From Caryophanales bacterium UBA4100 (GTDB taxonomy: Bacteria > Bacillota > Bacilli > Paenibacillales > UBA4045), in assembly GCA_002383285.1 (NCBI GenBank), contig DFXU01000023.1, positions 1 to 25,356 on the forward strand: 25,356 bases of DNA, in the 5' to 3' direction. The stretch's first letter is position 1; every line of letters starts with the position of its first letter. Both the position numbers and the translations under genes were made by a program. This document shows positions 1 to 6,873 of this stretch, piece after piece. Under the pieces are notes generated by a model. It did no database searches. It was not told the DNA's origin and was given only the letters and a program-made list of their open reading frames with translations.

Positions 1-74
1 AGTGTAGATCATGTAACTTAGTGCCTAGTATTGTGTATGAGGCAGATCATGTTACTTTTGGTATGGTCCTGCTC

Positions 75-848
75 CTATCCCTGCTTATCTACTAATTTGT
101 TCAAGTTACTCAAGCTTAGCTGCAAGCTATCCAATGGGTTTCCTGGACACACGTCCTGCTCGACGGCATACCACTCGACGCCATTCTCTTCACCCCAATT
201 GAGCAACGGCTCGAAATCGATAGTACCCGTACCAATCTCAGCGAATGCTTGGTGCTCGTCATTCGTCATATCCTTTAGATGAATGATCGGCATTCTATCG
301 GCATAAGGCTTGATGAAGGCTAATGGGTCATAGCCGCCCTTCTTCACCCAATACACATCTACCTCAGCCAATACAGCATTCGTCTGACTTGGCTCTAGCA
401 TATATTCCAATGCCGTCTTGCCATCGATCTGAACCTGCAATTCAAAATCATGGTTATGATAGCTAATACGATAGCCCTGTGCCGCCAATTTATCCGCAAT
501 CACATTCAGCTCTTCACGTATAGCTCGGTATCCTGCTTCATTACGTACATCCTCTGCAACGAAGGGACAGATTAGATCCTTCGTCTGGAACAGCTCAGCC
601 TCAGCCAGAACCTCAGCTAAATCATTGCGAAATCGATCCAATGGAACATGCATACCTGCTGTTCTTAAACCCGTCTCTTGCAACGCAGCTGCAATCTGCT
701 CCTTCGTATGATTACGAAGACCTGAGATTTGTACAGCTGGCCAGCCCATTGCTTTCAAAGTACGAAGTGTCCCTGGAAAGTCCTGTTCTAGCTCATTGCG
801 TAATGTGAACAACTGTGCCGCAAATTTATTCTTGATAGATGGATTCAT
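75..848 (-). CDS. Sugar phosphate isomerase/epimerase (xylose isomerase-like TIM barrel)
   Basis: The 257-aa product belongs to the xylose isomerase-like TIM-barrel family (AP endonuclease 2 fold), whose members isomerise or epimerise sugars and inositol derivatives using a divalent metal. Visible family marks are the N-terminal AAQLFTLR strand, a central NHDFE, the E-x-D of AEVDVYWVKKGGYDP, the IIHLKDM strand and a late VEQD, which supply the usual Glu/Asp/His metal ligands. I chose ATG at 848 because a GGAGTG Shine-Dalgarno lies just upstream; an ATG at 893 in the same frame would add 15 residues that do not look like the family. It is the last gene of a minus-strand operon behind two Gfo/Idh dehydrogenases, a common pairing in inositol or unusual-sugar catabolism. 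The exact substrate cannot be told from sequence. Confidence 0.85.
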   Translation of the reverse strand: MNPSIKNKFAAQLFTLRNELEQDFPGTLRTLKAMGWPAVQISGLRNHTKEQIAAALQETGLRTAGMHVPLDRFRNDLAEVLAEAELFQTKDLICPFVAEDVRNEAGYRAIREELNVIADKLAAQGYRISYHNHDFELQVQIDGKTALEYMLEPSQTNAVLAEVDVYWVKKGGYDPLAFIKPYADRMPIIHLKDMTNDEHQAFAEIGTGTIDFEPLLNWGEENGVEWYAVEQDVCPGNPLDSLQLSLSNLNKLVDKQG

Positions 849-924
849 TGATCCTACACTCCTCTTCGTAAATGAGTATTTTGTGCTAAACAATGATGAA
901 GTAAATCTGTGAGATGTATATTAA

Positions 925-956
925 TTTGTGAATCTGTGAATCTGTGAATTTGTTAA
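925..956. repeat. Four tandem 8-bp units in the intergenic gap
   Basis: Four consecutive octamers (TTTGTGAA, TCTGTGAA, TCTGTGAA, TTTGTTAA) lie in the 125-bp gap between the two downstream genes of the sugar operon. The stretch is AT-rich and non-coding. It may be slippage-generated; no function is evident. Confidence 0.6.
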
Positions 957-973
957 TCTACAGATGCTAACTT

Positions 974-2047
974 CTATTCAATCCGCACAGCCTGCTGTTG
1001 AGCTATCAAGCATAATTCAGCTGCCTTGAATGCATGCGCTTGTGTCATCGCTGTTTCTGTACGATTCATACAATCAAGCACCAGCTGTCCGAAGAAGGGA
1101 AAGCCTACCTGGCCGCTGAGCGAATAATGCTTCATCCCTTCCTGATTGACGAGATACAGCTGATCGCCCTGAGGGTCGCGAGAGATGTCCACATACTTTC
1201 TCAACTCAATGTAGCCCTCAGTCCCTAAGATGGTAGTCCTGCCGTCTCCCCAAGTAGATAACCCGTTCGGCGTTAGCCAATCGACGCGGCAATAATTAGT
1301 CGCTCCATTGTCTCCAACCAACGTGATATCACCGAAATCCTCAAGCTCTGGATATTGCTTATTGTTGTAATTAGCTACTTTACTGCTAAGCACCTTCGCG
1401 TCCTTGCAGCCAGCATAGAATAGAAATTGTTCAATTTGATGACTGCCAATATCACAGAGAATACCACCATATCGCTCATGCTCGAAAAACCACGATGGAC
1501 GAGACCCAGCGTTCAAACGATGAGGCCCAAGCCCGATAACCTGTACAACACGACCAATCGCACCTTCGGCAATCAACTGACCTGCGAATATGGCGCTCTC
1601 TACATGCAAACGTTCGCTGTAGTACACCATATACTTCATACCCGTTGCCGCTACCTTCGCCTTTGCCTGCTCTAGCTGCTCTAACGTCGTAAAAGGAGCT
1701 TTGTCTGTAAAGTAATCCTTCCCGCTGTCCATCACACGAAGACCCAGCGTACAGCGCTCTGACGTAATAGCCGCTGATGCAACCAATTTAACTTCAGCAT
1801 CCTGTAAAATTTGTGCCTCAGAAGCTGCAGCTTGAGCTTGTGGAAACCTCTCGCAGAATTGAGCGACCTTAGCTGGGTCAGGATCATACACCCAACGTAA
1901 CATTGCTCCAGCTTCAGCAAGCCCATTACACATTCCATAAATATGTCCATGATCCAATGCTATGGCAGCGAACACGAATTGTCCTGGCTCTACGACCGGA
2001 TCAGGTTTACCTACCGGTGCATAGTTCATTCCATCACTTTTTTGCAT
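974..2047 (-). CDS. Gfo/Idh/MocA-family oxidoreductase (second of the pair)
   Basis: The 357-aa product is an NAD(P)-dependent sugar dehydrogenase of the Gfo/Idh/MocA family, with an N-terminal Rossmann half and a C-terminal alpha/beta half. The nucleotide-binding loop is atypical: instead of GxGxxG it reads ALDHGHIYGM near residue 30. The usual E-K-P motif is D-K-A (YFTDKAPFTT), which keeps the catalytic Lys. The C-terminal half has a GGILCDIGSHQIEQF segment equivalent to the substrate-binding D-x-G-x-H motif. ATG at 2047 is preceded by GAGGTGAC and overlaps the end of the upstream gene by 14 nt, which implies translational coupling. It probably acts on the same pathway as its neighbour, for example as a second oxidation or 3-keto sugar step. 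Substrate unknown. Confidence 0.85.
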   Translation of the reverse strand: MQKSDGMNYAPVGKPDPVVEPGQFVFAAIALDHGHIYGMCNGLAEAGAMLRWVYDPDPAKVAQFCERFPQAQAAASEAQILQDAEVKLVASAAITSERCTLGLRVMDSGKDYFTDKAPFTTLEQLEQAKAKVAATGMKYMVYYSERLHVESAIFAGQLIAEGAIGRVVQVIGLGPHRLNAGSRPSWFFEHERYGGILCDIGSHQIEQFLFYAGCKDAKVLSSKVANYNNKQYPELEDFGDITLVGDNGATNYCRVDWLTPNGLSTWGDGRTTILGTEGYIELRKYVDISRDPQGDQLYLVNQEGMKHYSLSGQVGFPFFGQLVLDCMNRTETAMTQAHAFKAAELCLIAQQQAVRIE

Positions 2048-3164
2048 GCTTAGTCACCTCAGAATTCGCAATTTTCTCCTGGAGCTTCGTGTAGAACTGT
2101 TCCTCATCTAGAGGCAGCTCAACCCAATTGTCCGTCCAAGTGGATAATAGCATCGCATTGGATAATGTCAGACCGTGAATTCCTTCCTCACCAGGTGCTA
2201 GCAATGGTGTTGCCTTCACAATACCGTCTATCCAGTTCTGTACAATACCTTTATGACCTGTCTCTGCACCTTTAATCGGAACCTCACACTTCCATATCTC
2301 AGGTTCACCGAAGCCACCTGTATAGGTTGCGTTAAATTCTGGCTCAGACGTTCGGAGCCGCCAGAAGGACAATTGTTCGTTCTCAATGACGACCTTGCCT
2401 CGATCACCGACGATTTCGTATCGATTCGTTCCACCGGGCTCAGCAATCGTAGTGATGAACACACCTGTAGCGCCATTCTCGTATTCCACATAAGCCGTTA
2501 CTTCATCCTCTACCTCAATATCACGGTATTTGCCGAAGCTGCAGAATGCTCTCATCCGCTTAGGAACTAGGCCAGTCGTCCATTGCCACAAATCAAGCTG
2601 ATGAGGGCATTGATTGATTAATACTCCACCACCCTCGCCTAACCAGGTTGCACGCCAACCGCCTGAATTATAGTAGCTCTGCGACCGATACCAAGAAGTA
2701 ATAATCCAATTCGTTCTACGAATTTCTCCCAGCTCACCGCTTGCAATTAAATCTCTAAGCTTCTGATAGAGCGGATTTGTTCTCTGATTATATACAATAC
2801 CGAACACCTTACCAGATGCTTTCGCTGCTTCATTCATGGCTCTTACTTCCTTCGTAAATACACCCGCCGGCTTCTCTATCATCACATGTAACCCATGCTC
2901 GAATGAACGAATGGCAAGCGCCGGATGACTATAATGAGGTGTTGCCACAAGTACAGCATCGATCAACTCCGAGCTTAACAGGCTCTCGACATCCGCATAT
3001 ATCGTTACTCCAGGAAAATTCTCCTCAGCCCATAGACGTTGTTCAAGCCTCTCATCACACATAGCTGTGAGTTGAGCTCCAATCACTTCATTCTGATATA
3101 AATACTGAGCATGTCCTTTGCCCATGTTACCTATTCCAATAATACCAACTCGGACGATAGTCAT
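2034..3164 (-). CDS. Gfo/Idh/MocA-family oxidoreductase (first of the pair)
   Basis: The 376-aa product is a canonical Gfo/Idh/MocA dehydrogenase. The N-terminal Rossmann motif is GIGNMGKGHAQYL (residues about 9-21). ATPHYSH follows near residue 78, and the catalytic E-K-P is in MIEKPAGV (about residues 94-101). GGGVLINQCPHQLDLW in the C-terminal half carries the conserved substrate-binding His. The start at 3164 has a perfect AAGGAGG six bases upstream. This is the first gene of the minus-strand operon and diverges from an AraC-type regulator that is probably its activator. It is cytosolic. The family oxidises sugars, inositols or sugar acids with NAD(P); the substrate here cannot be assigned. 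Confidence 0.9.
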   Translation of the reverse strand: MTIVRVGIIGIGNMGKGHAQYLYQNEVIGAQLTAMCDERLEQRLWAEENFPGVTIYADVESLLSSELIDAVLVATPHYSHPALAIRSFEHGLHVMIEKPAGVFTKEVRAMNEAAKASGKVFGIVYNQRTNPLYQKLRDLIASGELGEIRRTNWIITSWYRSQSYYNSGGWRATWLGEGGGVLINQCPHQLDLWQWTTGLVPKRMRAFCSFGKYRDIEVEDEVTAYVEYENGATGVFITTIAEPGGTNRYEIVGDRGKVVIENEQLSFWRLRTSEPEFNATYTGGFGEPEIWKCEVPIKGAETGHKGIVQNWIDGIVKATPLLAPGEEGIHGLTLSNAMLLSTWTDNWVELPLDEEQFYTKLQEKIANSEVTKHAKK

Positions 3165-3191
3165 TGATTGCCTCCTTAGATAAATTGATTT

Positions 3192-3220
3192 ATGATAAGA
3201 ATGTATTCGCTCTCATTCAA
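3192..3220 (-). promoter_or_regulatory. Sigma-A promoter of the sugar operon with an overlapping cre-like element
   Basis: On the minus strand, TTGAAT (3215-3220) and TATCAT (3192-3197) are separated by exactly 17 bp and lie about 30 bp before the first dehydrogenase start. A 14-mer overlapping the -35 and spacer (3202-3215, TGAGAGCGAATACA on the minus strand) matches the catabolite-response-element consensus TGWAANCGNTNNCA at all but two positions. This would suit CcpA repression of a sugar operon. The promoter call is moderate and the cre call weak. Confidence 0.45.
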
Positions 3221-3281
3221 GAATAGTGTATCATAAGGAATATAATTCTACTTTACTACCATTGCCCATTCAAGCTCTTCA

Positions 3282-3297
3282 TTTAACTCTGGTTAAA
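3282..3297. promoter_or_regulatory. Inverted repeat before the AraC regulator
   Basis: TTTAAC-tctg-GTTAAA is a perfect 6-bp inverted repeat in the divergent gap, 33 bp before the AraC start. It could be a regulator-binding site or overlap the regulator promoter. No direct proof of function. Confidence 0.3.
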
Positions 3298-3329
3298 GTA
3301 TACGCCATAATTATAGAAGGGGTATCCTC

Positions 3330-4166
3330 ATGCAGGTCAAATACACAGGCATTCATCCTATCGATATTAGCCGAACAACAAAGCCATACACCGACAATCA
3401 ATTTCACACTCATAATCAGTTCGAAATTTTTTATTTTCACGAAGGCAGATGTACGTACCTTATCGGTGATCGAATCTATACGCTTTCGCCTGGTGATTTA
3501 ATTATTATGCATGGCATGACCTTGCATTGTCCGAAGATTGATGCAAGCTATGTATATGACCGAACGACCCTCCACTTTGACCCATCCTATATTCAGCAGC
3601 TCATTAGACCACCCTATACAGTCAATGTGTTAAAGCCATTCCAGGATCTGCATAACCACCGGATTCATCTGGAGGGTGAATTAAGAATCGAGATCGAGCG
3701 ACTGCTTCAGCAATTAACTGCATTATCGAAGCAAGGAGATATGTTAGCGAACAACAGATACCTGCTCGTTTTCTTAGATTTGTTACATTGTCTATATGGT
3801 CTTTATCAGAAGCCTATGGAGCAAATCCAATCCTTCTCGTCCGCGAAGGAGCGTAATGTTCAGGATATTATTACCTTCATTGAAGACAATTATCAGACTG
3901 AAATTCACCTTGAGCAGCTAGAAAGTCACATGCATATTAGCAAAAATTACTTATCCAACATCTTCCGTGAGGTGACAGGAACGACCATCTTCCAATACCT
4001 AACCCAGCGGCGGATCAACCAAGCGAAGGTCCTATTCTTAATGGAAAAAGAAAAATCCGTCACAGATATTAGCTACCGTGTCGGATTCAAGCACCCAGCA
4101 CACTTTAGCAGGGTGTTCAAGTATATAGTTGGATGTACAGCCGATGAATATCGACGCACCATATAA
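3330..4166 (+). CDS. AraC-family transcriptional regulator
   Basis: The 278-aa product has an N-terminal cupin-like sensing domain (about residues 10-100; HTHNQFEIFYFHEG and LSPGDLIIMHG are typical) and a C-terminal pair of AraC helix-turn-helices (about residues 178-278, with HLEQLESHMHISKNYLSNIF and then SVTDISYRVGFKHPAHFSRVF). AAGGGG lies seven bases before ATG 3330. It is divergent from the Gfo/Idh operon, the standard placement of a local activator that binds a pathway sugar. The stop lies only 4 bp from the end of the convergent AbrB-like gene. Confidence 0.92.
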   Translation: MQVKYTGIHPIDISRTTKPYTDNQFHTHNQFEIFYFHEGRCTYLIGDRIYTLSPGDLIIMHGMTLHCPKIDASYVYDRTTLHFDPSYIQQLIRPPYTVNVLKPFQDLHNHRIHLEGELRIEIERLLQQLTALSKQGDMLANNRYLLVFLDLLHCLYGLYQKPMEQIQSFSSAKERNVQDIITFIEDNYQTEIHLEQLESHMHISKNYLSNIFREVTGTTIFQYLTQRRINQAKVLFLMEKEKSVTDISYRVGFKHPAHFSRVFKYIVGCTADEYRRTI

Positions 4167-4170
4167 CATC

Positions 4171-4413
4171 TTATTGGGGCATCTCTTCCACACAAGATTT
4201 ACAGATGACCTTCTCCCGATAATTAATCAATGTGTTGTTGACAACACCGCAGAACATACAGGAGGGTACAAATTTCTTCAACAAGATTCTATCGCTATCC
4301 ACATAAATTTCTAGCGGATCTCCAATATCAATATTGAACGTTCTTCTAAGTTCTATAGGAATAACAACACGCCCTAATTCATCCACTCTACGAACAACTC
4401 CTGTAGCTTTCAT
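4171..4413 (-). CDS. AbrB-family transition-state regulator with C-terminal zinc ribbon
   Basis: The 80-aa product starts MKATGVVRRVDELGRVVIPI, nearly identical to the swapped-hairpin DNA-binding domain of AbrB/Abh/SpoVT. The C-terminal half differs from B. subtilis AbrB: it carries two Cys pairs (C-M-F-C and C-K-S-C) about 20 residues apart, a small zinc-ribbon seen in AbrB relatives of clostridia and some Bacillales. I chose the second ATG (4413) because GGAGG is 7 nt from it and only 1 nt from the ATG at 4419. By family it binds AT-rich promoters and controls the transition to stationary phase or sporulation; its targets here are unknown. It is monocistronic or downstream of the broken modA (112-bp gap). 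Confidence 0.9.
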   Translation of the reverse strand: MKATGVVRRVDELGRVVIPIELRRTFNIDIGDPLEIYVDSDRILLKKFVPSCMFCGVVNNTLINYREKVICKSCVEEMPQ

Positions 4414-4524
4414 ATTCATTCCTCCATCAGCTCTGATCTATTTGAATGATGATTTCGACAATATGTAAGCATTCTCCTGCTTTTTGTCATTTATGCTTGT
4501 AATATTACACATAATTCCATTTAC

Positions 4525-5322
4525 TTATTCATTCTCGATTGTAAACCCATATTTCCCGAACATTTCTAACACCTCTATAGACTGTAAGAATTCATAATAC
4601 AGCAGGGCGGCTTGATCATTCCTGCTATGATTCACAATACCTATTGGATAGGCTATGGGCTCATGGTCCTCAGAATCAAAGCGATATACAATTCTCACCT
4701 TACTTGAAGATAGAGCATCTGAATTATATACGATGCCAGCATCTACATTCCCAGTCTCCACATAGAATAATACCTGACGAACGTCTTTACCATACACCTA
4801 TTTATGCTTCACACTATCCCAAGCACCACCCGCAACAAGCGCCGCCTCGGCATATTCCCCCGCAGGGACAGTCAGAGGTTCACCTATCGCAATCGTCTGT
4901 ACCTCACTTAATGTGAGTGAGCTAAGGTCACCCCAAGATTGCCCATCAGCCTCAGGTACAATAACAACCAGCTCATTGCTTAACAGGTTTACTGAATTAG
5001 CATGATCGATGTACCCTTTCTCAATCAGCATATCCATCTGCTTCCTCCCTGCTGAGAGGAATATATCTACGGGAGCACCTTGTTCAATTTGATGCTGTAG
5101 CGCCCCAGAAGAGCTATAATTATAGGTTACAGAAATTCCGTCATGATGCAGCTCGAATAAATCTCCAATTTCATCTAAGCTATTCGCTAAACTGGCGGCT
5201 GCCGAAACGAGAAGTTCAGCCTCCATGCCTGGTTCCTCCACAGGATTAGGCTCCATCTGTAGCGTACAACCTACGAGTAATAGTAATATTAGTCCAACCG
5301 CAATAAGCTTCTTCATCTTCAT
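4525..5322 (-). pseudogene. modA: modA, molybdate-binding lipoprotein, interrupted by one in-frame TAG
   Basis: The product is the periplasmic-type molybdate-binding protein of an ABC importer, anchored as a lipoprotein (MKMKKL...LLLLVGC signal). The first 174 codons contain the ligand-site segments VSAAASLANSLDEI, SSSGALQHQIEQGAPVDIF and VPAGEYAEAAL. They end at TAG (4798-4800) after AWDSVKHK. Reading straight on in the same frame gives VYGKDVRQVLFYVETGNVDAGIVY and a complete C-terminal lobe to 4525. Together they make about 265 residues, normal for ModA. Intact relatives have a hydrophobic residue, usually Leu, at the stop position, so TTG to TAG is the simplest lesion. No modB or modC follows. 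The GTG directly after the stop lacks a ribosome binding site. ATG 5322 lies 4 nt after the stop of the small upstream ORF. Confidence 0.85.
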
Positions 5323-5326
5323 TTCA

Positions 5327-5470
5327 CTAATTGTCCCCTTCAGACTCACCTTCAAGAGAGCACTCCATGCAAGTTAACTGCCCTCCGGCCTCTACTATAC
5401 CGTTCAGAAATCCATCCAAGCAGTAGACGTCTTTCCCACATAAGCAACATACACCAACATGCTCTTTCAT
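5327..5470 (-). CDS. Small Cys-rich (zinc-ribbon-like) protein upstream of modA
   Basis: The 47-codon ORF begins MKEHVGVCCLCGKDVYCLDG and ends at TAG 5327. Two CxxC pairs (C8/C11 and C34/C37, plus C9 and C17) suggest a single structural zinc site. The ribosome binding site GGGAGGTG lies 5 nt before the ATG, one of the best in the window. The stop is 4 nt from the modA start, so the two form a coupled operon. I do not recognise a named family. A role as a small metal-binding accessory or regulator of molybdate uptake is only inference from position. Confidence 0.7.
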   Translation of the reverse strand: MKEHVGVCCLCGKDVYCLDGFLNGIVEAGGQLTCMECSLEGESEGDN

Positions 5471-5531
5471 ATGTTCACCTCCCAAACCTTATGCTATGCT
5501 ATTGAGAAGGCTCCAAACAGGAGTCTATTTT

Positions 5532-5537
5532 ATTATA
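5532..5537 (-). promoter_or_regulatory. Possible -10 for the small Cys-rich ORF / modA operon
   Basis: A perfect TATAAT reads on the minus strand about 60 bp before the ORF start. The -35 at 17-18 bp is poor. The transcript would begin near a short hairpin (5509-5525, GGCTCC/GGAGTC arms). Confidence 0.3.
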
Positions 5538-5613
5538 GCTTAAGCCTACGCTTTCGAAGTAGTTTTTTCGATCGCTAGCGCGACCATCAAAAAAATTTTT
5601 TAGGAGGATCTAA

Positions 5614-5688
5614 ATGCGAAAAATTGTTGGGTATCTGACGCCGGGAGAACGAATTCGTATTGGAGGTGAATCTTTCTATGAACCGTAG
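5614..5688 (+). CDS. 24-aa upstream ORF overlapping the Gre-like gene
   Basis: ATG at 5614 has a strong TAGGAGGATC site 3-8 nt before it and opens a 24-codon frame (MRKIVGYLTPGERIRI...). It terminates at 5688, 11 bp inside the next gene. The ribosome binding site of the Gre-like gene lies within this ORF. It may be a leader peptide giving translational coupling, or a genuine small protein. I do not recognise the peptide. A weak hairpin followed by TTTTTT sits just upstream (5552-5574). Confidence 0.45.
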   Translation: MRKIVGYLTPGERIRIGGESFYEP

Positions 5689-6109
5689 TGTGATAGATCC
5701 AGCTTTCACAGGTCTAATCAAGCAGTTGGTTTATTTGGATGAGAATAGCACTATGCTATTGGACAAATTCTACCCGAAATTCAATAGAGAACGCAAAGAA
5801 ATTGAAGAATTAATGAACAATTACTCGGAACGGTTAGAGCAAATTGTAAGAAATTTTAAATCAGATATATTACAATCTGTTGTATTGATTGGTAGTCGAG
5901 TTACAGCGTTAAATGTATTGGATGGACTAAATGAAACGTATACGATTGTTCTACCTCAGCATTCAGATATTGATCCGTATATGGTGTCGTATTACTCCCC
6001 AATTGGCAGGCAATTGTTACTAAATCAATTAGGTGAAACCATCACTGTAACTACACCAGCAAGTACTTATGATCTCACTATATGTAAAATCGAGTTTCTT
6101 ATTTACTAG
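5678..6109 (+). CDS. GreA/GreB C-terminal-domain protein (transcript cleavage factor-like)
   Basis: The 143-aa product has an N-terminal helical stretch (residues about 15-65) and a C-terminal FKBP-like Gre domain. The second is recognised by SVVLIGSRVTALNVLDG, then ETYTIVLPQHSDIDPYMVSYYSPIGRQLL and GETITVTTP. Gre factors enter the RNA polymerase secondary channel and stimulate cleavage of backtracked RNA. This shorter protein is like the Gre-domain paralogs common in Bacillales, which may bind polymerase without cleavage activity. I chose ATG 5678, 8 nt after GGAGGTGA; a TTG at 5660 overlaps that site. It runs towards the minus-strand ferredoxin and shares a bidirectional terminator with it. 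Confidence 0.85.
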   Translation: MNRSVIDPAFTGLIKQLVYLDENSTMLLDKFYPKFNRERKEIEELMNNYSERLEQIVRNFKSDILQSVVLIGSRVTALNVLDGLNETYTIVLPQHSDIDPYMVSYYSPIGRQLLLNQLGETITVTTPASTYDLTICKIEFLIY

Positions 6110-6127
6110 GGTTCTCTACTAAGGAAA

Positions 6128-6162
6128 GAAGGCACTCCATCCCGCAAGGGTGGAATGCCTTC
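6128..6162. terminator. Bidirectional rho-independent terminator
   Basis: A 16-bp stem with one mismatch and a GCAA tetraloop (GAAGGCA...TGCCTTC arms) lies between the convergent Gre-like and ferredoxin genes. T-rich flanks occur on both sides but are short. Confidence 0.85.
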
Positions 6163-6163
6163 T

Positions 6164-6406
6164 CTATGTTAATCGATTGAACGGAGCATTCTCTACTCTG
6201 ATTGAAGCAGTAGGACAGCCCTGTTGAGCTTCATCTAAGTCATCTAGAAGATGCTCTGGAACCTCCATAACACCACGATTATCGTCACCTATGAGAATAT
6301 TCTCAGCTAGTCCTTCATCATCATAATCGAAAATATCTGGAGCTTTGCTCCCACAGGATCCACATGCGATGCACGTAAGCTTGTCAACAGCTGTATACGC
6401 AGGCAA
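6164..6406 (-). CDS. fer: [4Fe-4S] ferredoxin
   Basis: The 80-aa product matches the Bacillus single-cluster ferredoxin family. Cys12, Cys15 and Cys18 (CIACGSC) and Cys64 (GCPTASI) ligate one [4Fe-4S] cluster, and the acidic middle (APDIFDYDDEG) is typical. It is a cytosolic electron carrier. The start is TTG at 6406: an in-frame stop lies 8 codons upstream, no ATG is available, and AAGGAG precedes it by 10 nt. It sits 28 bp downstream of the cupin gene and probably shares its Crp/Fnr-type promoter. It may feed electrons to nitrogen-oxide metabolism, but the partner is unknown. Confidence 0.92.
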   Translation of the reverse strand: MPAYTAVDKLTCIACGSCGSKAPDIFDYDDEGLAENILIGDDNRGVMEVPEHLLDDLDEAQQGCPTASIRVENAPFNRLT

Positions 6407-6434
6407 TGAGCCTCAACTCCTTACAGCTTATGGA

Positions 6435-6776
6435 TTATATATTCTGAGCGTATCGCTCATCTGGAACCTTACTTAATACCACATAGAGACTTGATGGAAC
6501 ATCTCCCGAATTCTTATAGGAGAATTGTTCGCTTCCATCACAGTGTACAACATCCCCCTTGGTTACAGCATTATTCTCCCCATCAACGGTCATCGTTCCA
6601 TTCCCTTCAAGCACGAGAATATATGCATCCGTATTCGGATGCTGGTGCTTAGGCAGCTCCTGACCAGGCATAAAATTGAGTGCGAATACGACACTTTCAC
6701 CTTTTTTGTGAATAATCCGTTTTGTAAATTGTGTGTCATTATATTCAAGCATCAAGCTTAATTCCTTCTTCTCCAT
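6435..6776 (-). CDS. Small cupin-domain protein
   Basis: The 113-aa product is a single cupin barrel. The motif-1 segment ELPKHQHPNTDAYILVLEG supplies His-x-His and a downstream Glu of the usual metal site, and GDVVHCDGSEQFSY is motif 2. Start ATG 6776 is 9 nt after GGAGG; a TTG at 6785 overlaps the site. It is first in a two-gene unit with the ferredoxin and lies behind a perfect TTGTGA-N6-TCACAA box and a perfect -10, so it is probably induced with the denitrification genes. The substrate is unknown. Confidence 0.85.
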   Translation of the reverse strand: MEKKELSLMLEYNDTQFTKRIIHKKGESVVFALNFMPGQELPKHQHPNTDAYILVLEGNGTMTVDGENNAVTKGDVVHCDGSEQFSYKNSGDVPSSLYVVLSKVPDERYAQNI

Positions 6777-6811
6777 CTGAATCAACCTCCTGAATTTTAT
6801 GTTCTTATCCC

Positions 6812-6854
6812 ATTATAGGTTGTGGGATCCTAACCATTGTGATGTAGATCACAA
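6812..6854 (-). promoter_or_regulatory. Crp/Fnr-dependent promoter of the cupin-ferredoxin unit
   Basis: A perfect palindrome TTGTGA-TGTAGA-TCACAA (6837-6854, centre 6845.5) is followed on the minus strand by a perfect TATAAT (6812-6817). The predicted transcription start is near 6805, which puts the box centre at about -41, the class II activator position. Confidence 0.75.
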
Positions 6855-6873
6855 TAGCTATCGTACCAATAAT

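Noticed and set aside
925..956. CRISPR-like array
   Set aside because: Units are 8 bp without spacers; same argument excludes the CACTAA repeat at 25064-25081.
2228..2570. Open frames on both strands inside the first Gfo/Idh gene
   Set aside because: Fully contained in a well-supported gene, with no start signals.
4798..4800. TAG in modA read as a recoded amino acid (pyrrolysine or selenocysteine-like)
   Set aside because: Pyrrolysine systems are not expected in this group, there is no insertion element visible, and relatives have an ordinary hydrophobic residue at this place; a point mutation or error is simpler.
5505..5600. Molybdenum-cofactor or other riboswitch before modA or the Gre-like gene
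   Set aside because: Only short hairpins are present; no recognisable conserved riboswitch core.
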